Part shown: positions 7,793 to 12,948 of the stretch, piece by piece
How positions within the stretch are numbered: position 1 is the stretch's first letter
Layout of the letters: each line of letters opens with the position of its first letter
Assembly: GCA_030604795.1 (NCBI GenBank)
Contig: JAUVVE010000009.1
Location: 1 to 12,948 of the forward strand
DNA: 12,948 nt
Reading direction: 5' to 3'
Origin: Dehalococcoidia bacterium
GTDB taxonomy: Bacteria > Chloroflexota > Dehalococcoidia > GIF9 > UBA5629
Notes under the pieces: model-generated
Database searches by the model: none
Told to the model about the DNA's origin: nothing
Seen by the model: the letters and a program-made list of their open reading frames with translations, nothing else
Position numbers and translations under genes: made by a program

Positions 7793-9244
7793 ATGGTCAC
7801 TAGCTCTTGTTTTCGGAGTGTTGACAGACTCGAAAGGAAGACGCATTTGGATCAATTTGCCGGATATCATTCAGAATGGAACCTGGGAAGCCCCGGAGGT
7901 TGGGGCTACCAACAGATCGCGCAGAAGATCGGCAAAGCAGTCTGGAAGAGACTCTTTAGGAACCATTCTATTGGGGTAGATTTAGACTTTGACCATCCAC
8001 TGCTGAACCCAATGAATGGCTTTGTAGACATGCTGAAAGAAGCTCACCGCTCAAGGGAAGGTGCAAACCCCGGCTTGATCGCGGTGATTGCTGAAGAAGA
8101 AACTCTCGAAGACGTGGTTGAGAATAGGAACCTTGCAGCACACCTAGATGCCATAGATGGCTTGTCTGGTGCTCTCATGGCTCCACATGAGCTAGAGCAG
8201 AAAAACGGACGTGTCTGCTGGCAAGGTCAGCCGGTGTCCGTGGTTTTCATGGACTTCAACACGAACGTCCTTCTAGATTTGCACCGCAAGTATAACTTGG
8301 ATCCTCTGCTCCAAGCTGTCCGGGAGGGCAGGGTGATCAACCCCAGAGGCACCGAGCCGATCAATGCCAAAAGTGTGTTTGAGGCTATCACTGATCCTCG
8401 AAATAGAGGGCATTTCCACAAGGAGACCATTCGACGAACTCCTTGGACTCGCCAGTTTTACCCTCGTCAAACCCAAGGTCCCAGTGGAGAACATATCTCA
8501 GACCTTATCGAGTGGACTCGGTTAAATTGGGACAATCTGGTGCTCAAGCCGGAGCGCGGATATTCTGGAAAAGGGGTCAGCGTAGGCGGCATACACCATG
8601 ACATCGACGAAATCATTAGTCTAGCGCTCACTCATGACGATTATGGTAACTACATCGTGCAGCAAAAGGTCCCTCTGAATCTATGGACGGAGAACATGCC
8701 CGAGCTTGACCTTGAAAACCATAGCGTTAGAGAAGTTCAATACCAGACCGATTTCCGGTCTTTCTTCGGCCAAGAGGGTGTGTTTGGCTTTCTAGGCAGA
8801 TATGGCGGCGTGCCTACAAATGTAGGCAGTGGAGGAGGAGTCCAGCCTTTTGCGGTGCTCTGCTCAGAAATGAGCGTGGGTCAGGCAACGAAACGGATCA
8901 ACGAAGCTATTCTAAACATGGACCCCGGCCATGTATCAGAAGCGGCAGAACTCCAGAAGAGAATGGCAATGGACCACCATTTCACCTATCTTCTTGGCCC
9001 TACTAAGATCGCTCTGCGGCCTCGATTGATCACTACCAGCCAAATGAAAGCCCTTGAAACATATTGCGCTGGTATCTGGTCTGACTGCCTCACCCTGGAA
9101 AAAATGTGGCTGTCCGGCAAATTGGACATAGTCACCAACATCGAACCTGAAGAGCTTGAGATCATCCGGTCGCAACCATGGAGAGGGGCGCCGGCCATCT
9201 TTGCCTCGGACGGGCTGTTTAGTTTTGGAGCACATCTAGAATGA
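7793..9244 (+). CDS. ATP-grasp enzyme, circularly permuted type, probable carboxylate-amine ligase
   Basis: This 483-residue protein shows the motif order of circularly permuted ATP-grasp enzymes. VINPRGTEPINAKSVFEAI (181-199) resembles their pre-ATP segment. LVLKPERGYSGKGVSVGG (249-266) is the lysine and glycine-rich ATP loop. YIVQQKVPL (287-295) is the adenine-side strand. TDFRSFF (319-325) and TNVGSGGGVQPF (342-353) supply the probable metal and phosphate ligands D320, R322 and N343. Such enzymes join a carboxylate to an amine through an acyl phosphate; some synthesise glutathionylspermidine or small peptides. The substrate here cannot be read from sequence. The ATG at 7793 has no clear ribosome binding site. 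A TTG at 7847 (codon 19) is preceded by AGGAAG with a 6-base gap and is a serious alternative, given the TTG and GTG starts nearby. The stop overlaps the methyltransferase ATG. Confidence 0.75.
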   Translation: MVTSSCFRSVDRLERKTHLDQFAGYHSEWNLGSPGGWGYQQIAQKIGKAVWKRLFRNHSIGVDLDFDHPLLNPMNGFVDMLKEAHRSREGANPGLIAVIAEEETLEDVVENRNLAAHLDAIDGLSGALMAPHELEQKNGRVCWQGQPVSVVFMDFNTNVLLDLHRKYNLDPLLQAVREGRVINPRGTEPINAKSVFEAITDPRNRGHFHKETIRRTPWTRQFYPRQTQGPSGEHISDLIEWTRLNWDNLVLKPERGYSGKGVSVGGIHHDIDEIISLALTHDDYGNYIVQQKVPLNLWTENMPELDLENHSVREVQYQTDFRSFFGQEGVFGFLGRYGGVPTNVGSGGGVQPFAVLCSEMSVGQATKRINEAILNMDPGHVSEAAELQKRMAMDHHFTYLLGPTKIALRPRLITTSQMKALETYCAGIWSDCLTLEKMWLSGKLDIVTNIEPEELEIIRSQPWRGAPAIFASDGLFSFGAHLE

Positions 9245-10020
9245 GCATTCAAGTGGGCGAGAATTGGTGGAAGGATCTTTTCGACGAAGTCTATCTTCTG
9301 ACAGATGCCCGATCAGTCTGTGATGAAGAATTGACCTGTCAAGAAGTAGATTTCCTTGAGGAGACTTTGGGTTTGGACAAATCCGCTTCTGTTCTGGACC
9401 TGTGTGGAGGGCAGGGGCGGCACTCTCTGGAACTCTCTAGGCGCGGCTTTGAGAATGTGACGGTGCTCGACTATTCCAGATACCTCCTGGACCTAGGGAA
9501 AAAGAGAGCTGAACAGGAAGCACTCAATACGCTTTTCATTCAGGGCGATGCCAGGAATACCGGTTTGCTCGGACACAGCTTCCAATTCGTAATAATCATG
9601 GCCAGTTCCTTCGGATACTTTGCTAACGAAGATGAGAACAAGAGAATCCTCAACGAAGCCCTGCGCCTGCTCGCGCCCAAAGGAGCATTACTGTTGGATC
9701 TTGCCGATAGAGATTATTTACTGCAGAATTTCAAACCCTTTTCCTGTCACGAGGTGAATGAAGACATTACAGTCAGCCGTGAAAGAGAACTGGGAGACGA
9801 CATCATCTACCACCGGGAAACAGTCACATCGAAAAGAGAGGGCTGTATACGCGACAGGACCTACTGCACCCGTCTCTACAGCCCGGGAAAGATCTCAGAC
9901 TTGATGTATTCACTAGGTTTTTCCTCTGTTACTTACAAAAGGGATTTCATGAGCCGCGAAGCAGAAGGGGACTACGGGTGCATGACCAATCGGATGATCG
10001 TAATCGCGAGAAGGAGTTGA
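9241..10020 (+). CDS. Class I SAM-dependent methyltransferase
   Basis: The 259-residue product has a class I methyltransferase fold. VLDLCGGQGRHSLELSRRGF (51-70) is motif I, the SAM-binding loop. VTVLDYS (74-80) ends strand 2 with the ribose-binding acid D77. GDAR (102-105) is the adenine-side acid. FVIIMASSFGYF (116-127) is the motif IV region, and LLAPKGALLLDLADRDYL (143-160) is the post-motif strand. The C-terminal part (GDDIIYHRE, YCTRLYS, EGDYGCMTNRMIV) looks well conserved in character but I cannot name its substrate. The ATG overlaps the ATP-grasp stop as ATGA, and GGAG lies 10 bases upstream, so the two proteins are translationally coupled and probably work on one pathway. O- or N-methylation of the ligase substrate or product is inference. 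Confidence 0.88.
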   Translation: MSIQVGENWWKDLFDEVYLLTDARSVCDEELTCQEVDFLEETLGLDKSASVLDLCGGQGRHSLELSRRGFENVTVLDYSRYLLDLGKKRAEQEALNTLFIQGDARNTGLLGHSFQFVIIMASSFGYFANEDENKRILNEALRLLAPKGALLLDLADRDYLLQNFKPFSCHEVNEDITVSRERELGDDIIYHRETVTSKREGCIRDRTYCTRLYSPGKISDLMYSLGFSSVTYKRDFMSREAEGDYGCMTNRMIVIARRS

Positions 10021-10350
10021 GAAATATCAACAGTGGTCACTTCCTTAGACTATTTATAGGCAGCTTAATAGAGGTGAGTTGTTGTCGGCGCATCCAATAG
10101 TGCAGAGCGTCAGCGAAAATGGTAAGCAGTTCTGGTCTGGGTGTTGGGCGAGATGCCGGGCAAGCTGAATCTGAGCCACAAGGCGCCAGGAAAGGCGATC
10201 AATGGATAGAGCGTAGCTGGATTGGAAGGATAGCGGAGTACCAGATGCATGGCCCACTTCAAAAGCAGGGTTGAGGTGCCAGATTATGTCAGAAACAAGA
10301 TGCCGCCATGGTTCTGCAGCTGAGCTTGACAACCAGCACCCATGCAGTGG
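10021..10350. other. Gap between convergent units, no convincing gene
   Basis: This 330-base stretch lies between the methyltransferase and the 93-residue gene, which end facing each other. A 92-codon frame (10054-10332, - strand) exists, but it has no recognisable domain, an unbalanced composition and no good ribosome binding site. I see no tRNA, no clear hairpin followed by a T run, and no direct repeat. It may be decayed coding DNA, but no family could be recognised. Confidence 0.5.
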
Positions 10351-10632
10351 TTACAGGTCACTCATACCGTTGCGCTCTAGCTCCAGAAGTACACGGACGC
10401 CGTAGTAGAAACGCTCCTTCAAGTATGCCTGCTCCCAGTCCCGTAAGGTGACGAGTTTACTCCAATTGCCTTGGCGCAACGCTTCCGCTACCGGTCCATG
10501 CCGAGTCCTTCGCGCCACAGCAGCCCGTTGAAACCAACTGCGAGGCACGTTCTTGCCCTCCGCCCTCAGCAAGAAATAGCCTTCTAATGGGCTTCCTCCG
10601 GCTGCCTCATACAGCGCTGCTTTTCTAGGCAT
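10351..10632 (-). CDS. Small hypothetical protein (93 aa) downstream of AOR
   Basis: I do not recognise this protein. It is basic in its middle part (RTRHG, residues 43-47) and ends in a probable helix-rich stretch (DWEQAYLKERFYYGVRVLLEL). It has no cysteines, no signal peptide and no membrane segment. It is supported as a real gene by GGGAGG at 10641-10646, 8 bases before the ATG, by plausible codon use, and by lying on the same strand just after the AOR gene. The length could mean a complete small protein or the C-terminal remnant of a larger one. The short upstream ORF encoding MKIIVLGGAGNA, in another frame, looks like the start of a Rossmann-fold dehydrogenase and leaves open the second reading. 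Confidence 0.55.
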   Translation of the reverse strand: MPRKAALYEAAGGSPLEGYFLLRAEGKNVPRSWFQRAAVARRTRHGPVAEALRQGNWSKLVTLRDWEQAYLKERFYYGVRVLLELERNGMSDL

Positions 10633-10663
10633 TGCCTGCGCCTCCCAGAACGATGATCTTCAT
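10625..10663 (-). other. Possible 12-codon leader ORF or truncated Rossmann-fold gene start
   Basis: An ATG at 10663 follows GGAGG (10671-10675) with a 7-base spacer, a near-ideal start. It encodes MKIIVLGGAGNA and then a TAG at 10625-10627. The peptide looks like the first strand and glycine loop of saccharopine-dehydrogenase-like or other NAD(P)-binding proteins, yet it stops at once and overlaps the ATG of the 93-residue gene in another frame. It could be a deletion scar, a coupling leader peptide, or chance. Confidence 0.3.
10641..10646 (-). promoter_or_regulatory. Ribosome binding site for the 93-residue gene
   Basis: GGGAGG on the - strand, with an 8-base spacer to the ATG at 10632. 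The same bases encode Leu-Gly-Gly codons of the short upstream ORF, so translation of that ORF would run through this site. Confidence 0.55.
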
Positions 10664-10752
10664 CGGTGCACCTCCCTTCGACAGGATTTCCGGCCGGCCA
10701 TACAAAGAATGTAGAGCCACGCGCCGACACAAACACCTATAGCAATGAGAAG

Positions 10753-12582
10753 CTAGTCTTCGAACTTCTTCTCTAACCCCGCCGCAGGAACGCCGTCTCG
10801 GTCCCAGCCACGCTTCTCATAATACAGAGAAAGAAGCCTCTGGAAGGATTCCTCGTCTACCACTTTACCTGCGTTCGGACCGGTGAGGACAGGATTGGCC
10901 GAAACCTTATAGGGAAGGCAGTCATCTTCACGACTCATACCAAGGCGGGTATTTATGAGGCGTGTCAGGTCATAGACGTCATTCGACAGTGCCAGAAGCT
11001 GCTCGAGAGACGCATCTTTTCCGGTCACATACTTATAGAAGTTCGCGTAATGCCGCTCGTTCAGGCCGAGCTCAATCCAGGGCAGACGACAAACGCCGAG
11101 CATATCAAACAACGGGCGCAGCGTCTGGTGATATATCACAATATCAACCCTATCTTCGTCAGACCAGTTCTGCCCCTCCTCCATTTCCTTGGCAATGGTC
11201 CACGCCCGAGTGTGATGCGCACCTATGTCTGAGGTGGCATAAGCCAGCGCCATCGAAGCACCCGCACGGCTGTCATATGCAGACTGCTCCAGCCCCTTCA
11301 CCTGGAGGATGATCTTGTCCATCTCAGGCCATTGCTCAATAACGCGCCGCGAACCGTCAGCAATAATGTCACCGATGCCTTGCCGGTTGGCGATCCTCTG
11401 TATTAGCTCCAGGATGGCATCCTCATCCCCCCAGGTAATATCCTTACCATCAAGGTCGGAGAGCGAGAGTATTCCTTTCTCGTATCCCTCAATCACAGCT
11501 CCCACGAGGTTGCCCGTGGAAATCGTATCTAGCCCCAACTCGTCACACAACTGGTTGGCAGCAAGCACCGCAGCAAAATTGTCGACTCCCAAGTTAGAGC
11601 CCAGCATAGCACAGGATTCATATTCCGGCCCCTCAAGTACCGTTCCTGTGTATTTCCCGTTCTTCACCAGGCAAATGTTGCCACAGCACATTGGGCACAG
11701 GAAACAAGCGCTATCACCTATTTTGTAGTGAGCCAACATCGTCGCACCGTTGATCTGGCTATGCCTGGCAAAAACACTGTCCTTGAAGTTGTAGGCCGGC
11801 AGAATGCCCTTCTCATTGGCATACTCGATAACATTCATCAAGCCTTCCTGCTGCCACATTCTGAAGAACTTGTGTTCTTCCATGTATTCGTAAGCCTTGT
11901 CAGCCTCAGCCTTCAGTCCTTCGATATCATGGACGGGAAGGTCCTTGTGTCCGCGCACGGCAATCGCTTTGAGGTTCTTAGACCCCATGATCGCGCCTAT
12001 CCCGATCCTGCCAGCGTTACGGCTCCAGGCACTATTGACGCAGGCGAACTTCACCATGTTCTCCCCAGCTACACCAATAGTGGCAACCTGTACAGCATAA
12101 GTGTCCAGTCGTTCTTTGATGATTCCTTCCGCTTCCAGACAGGTGGTTCCTTTCAGTTCAGGCATGGGCAGAATGGTCATTTCACCGTTGTCGATGAAAA
12201 GGATTGACAGCTCCGGCGCTCTGCCGGTAATGGAGAGCACATCGATTCCCGTCTGTCGAAGCTCGACACCAAAGGTGCCACCCATGGAGGAATCCCCGTA
12301 AAGGCCGGTGGCCGGCGAGATAGCCACGAAGGAGGTCTTCCCCGACGACGGTAGATAAGCCCCGGTCAGAGGGCCCGGTGCGACGACCAGAAGATTCTCC
12401 GGCCCAAGTGGGTCTACCTTAAAATCATGCTTATTCAGATTGTCCCAGACCAATTTCGCACCAAAGCCACGCCCCCCAATGTACTTCTCTACAAAGGGCG
12501 TCGAAAGATCCCGATGCTCAGCACCCCCCTTGGTGAGGTCTACACACAAGTGCTTCTTGAAGTATCCGCTCTTCACACTCAT
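10753..12582 (-). CDS. aor: Aldehyde:ferredoxin oxidoreductase family tungstoenzyme
   Basis: The 609-residue product is a full-length AOR family protein. These enzymes carry a tungsten (rarely molybdenum) bis-pterin cofactor and one 4Fe-4S cluster, and oxidise aldehydes or reduce acids with ferredoxin. The N-terminal pterin-binding domain has IGGRGFGAKL (35-44), GDSSMGGTFGVELRQTG (96-112) and AGRIGIGAIMGSKNLKAI (190-207). The cluster ligands are C293, C296 and C300 in CFLCPMCC, with the distal C498. DELGLDTIS (347-355) and DMLGVC (493-498) match the paired DxxGL(D/C) pterin motifs of Pyrococcus AOR. EGPEYE (317-322) and GAHHTRAW (454-461) line the active site in the family. The ATG overlaps the ferredoxin stop as ATGA, and AGGAGG lies 4 bases upstream. 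The ferredoxin partner is therefore co-translated. The exact substrate is not determined by these motifs; BamB-like, GOR-like and AOR-like enzymes all share them. Confidence 0.95.
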   Translation of the reverse strand: MSVKSGYFKKHLCVDLTKGGAEHRDLSTPFVEKYIGGRGFGAKLVWDNLNKHDFKVDPLGPENLLVVAPGPLTGAYLPSSGKTSFVAISPATGLYGDSSMGGTFGVELRQTGIDVLSITGRAPELSILFIDNGEMTILPMPELKGTTCLEAEGIIKERLDTYAVQVATIGVAGENMVKFACVNSAWSRNAGRIGIGAIMGSKNLKAIAVRGHKDLPVHDIEGLKAEADKAYEYMEEHKFFRMWQQEGLMNVIEYANEKGILPAYNFKDSVFARHSQINGATMLAHYKIGDSACFLCPMCCGNICLVKNGKYTGTVLEGPEYESCAMLGSNLGVDNFAAVLAANQLCDELGLDTISTGNLVGAVIEGYEKGILSLSDLDGKDITWGDEDAILELIQRIANRQGIGDIIADGSRRVIEQWPEMDKIILQVKGLEQSAYDSRAGASMALAYATSDIGAHHTRAWTIAKEMEEGQNWSDEDRVDIVIYHQTLRPLFDMLGVCRLPWIELGLNERHYANFYKYVTGKDASLEQLLALSNDVYDLTRLINTRLGMSREDDCLPYKVSANPVLTGPNAGKVVDEESFQRLLSLYYEKRGWDRDGVPAAGLEKKFED

Positions 12583-12948
12583 AGCTCCTCCTTCCCTATC
12601 TCCGCATAATGGATAGTCTTGTGTTCTCCTTTTTCGTAGAACTCGATTTCTTTCATCTGCGTGTAGCTCAGCACGTTATTCAAGCGTTTGGATTCCCCCA
12701 GGGCAGCCGCCGGTATCAGCTTGAGTGCCCCCTTAGGGCATTTCTTAACGCACTCAGGATCTCCCCCACACATGTCGCACTTGATAGGCAGGTCGCAATC
12801 CTCATGCGCATATAGTGCCCCGAAAGGACACGCCTCCACGCACTTATAGCACGAAATGCAGCCTTCCTTGTCCAATTGCACGACGCCATCAACCCATCGC
12901 AAGACATCAGTAGGACACACTTGCGCGCAGGTCGGCTCTTTGCACTGG
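12579..12948 (-). CDS. Polyferredoxin (HycB/BamC-like) electron carrier for AOR (5' end outside window)
   Basis: The frame is open to the window edge. It reads QCKEPTCAQVCP before the first possible start codon (GTG at 12920), and that GTG is a valine inside a cluster motif, so the gene starts outside the window. The 122 visible residues contain a partial motif C2/C7/C11, a complete CISCYKCVEAC at 30-40, C51, and CDMC...C...C at 57/60/66/70 (CDMCGGDPECVKKCP). This is the HycB-type multi-cluster pattern, probably three or four 4Fe-4S clusters in the whole protein. The last 50 residues (about 72-122) lack cysteines and probably contact AOR. The TGA overlaps the AOR ATG, so the protein is very likely the electron-transfer subunit of the AOR. 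Confidence 0.9.
   Translation of the reverse strand, partial: QCKEPTCAQVCPTDVLRWVDGVVQLDKEGCISCYKCVEACPFGALYAHEDCDLPIKCDMCGGDPECVKKCPKGALKLIPAAALGESKRLNNVLSYTQMKEIEFYEKGEHKTIHYAEIGKEEL

Noticed and set aside
10054..10332. 92-codon - strand frame in the convergent gap
   Set aside because: No good ribosome binding site, no domain, uneven composition. I could not match it to a transposase or other decayed gene.
11309..12207. Two end-to-end + strand frames (139 and 159 codons)
   Set aside because: Antisense to the AOR gene, which is a clear full-length family member. The translations are serine-rich shadow products.
12918..12920. GTG as the start of the ferredoxin gene
   Set aside because: Upstream in-frame codons continue the cysteine motif (QCKEPTCAQ) to the window edge, so the codon is an internal valine.

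Overview
The window looks like part of the chromosome of a strict anaerobe. Almost everything of known type in it is iron-sulfur, flavin or tungsten redox machinery: two HdrA-type flavoproteins, two MvhD-type modules, an HdrC/HdrB fusion, an aldehyde:ferredoxin oxidoreductase (AOR) and its polyferredoxin. The HdrA variants and the frequent GTG/TTG starts bring to mind uncultured Dehalococcoidia (Chloroflexota) or related sediment and groundwater anaerobes. That is inference from protein style, not a marker-gene placement.

Region 1 (1-5924, + strand) is a tightly packed four-gene heterodisulfide-reductase-like operon. It runs: (a) the C-terminal part of a large GltD-like/HdrA-like fusion that begins before the window; (b) a small stand-alone MvhD-like electron-transfer subunit; (c) an HdrC-HdrB fusion with two 4Fe-4S clusters and two CCG domains; (d) an HdrA-MvhD fusion with an extra zinc-ribbon tail. 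Together they look like a flavin-based electron-bifurcating or electron-confurcating complex. No hydrogenase or formate dehydrogenase subunit is visible, so the electron donor and acceptor are unknown.

Region 2 (5925-6191) is a 267-base gap with a weak candidate terminator for the Hdr operon and a candidate promoter for what follows.

Region 3 (6192-10020, + strand) is a compact three-gene unit unrelated to redox: a DUF885-type predicted metallopeptidase, an ATP-grasp enzyme of the circularly permuted type, and a class I SAM-dependent methyltransferase whose ATG overlaps the preceding stop. Ligase, methyltransferase and hydrolase together suggest a small peptide/amide synthesis or modification pathway. 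This is the part of the window most likely to be undescribed.

Region 4 (10021-10350) is about 330 bases in which I see no convincing gene. It lies between convergent units.

Region 5 (10351-12948, - strand) is read right to left: a polyferredoxin (5' end outside the window), an AOR family tungstoenzyme overlapping it by ATGA, a possible very short leader ORF, and a 93-residue protein of unknown function with a strong ribosome binding site. The AOR plus ferredoxin pair with nearby HdrA/HdrB-C/MvhD modules recalls the parts list of BamBC-DEF class II benzoyl-CoA reductases, but the two sets are on opposite strands and separated by Region 3.
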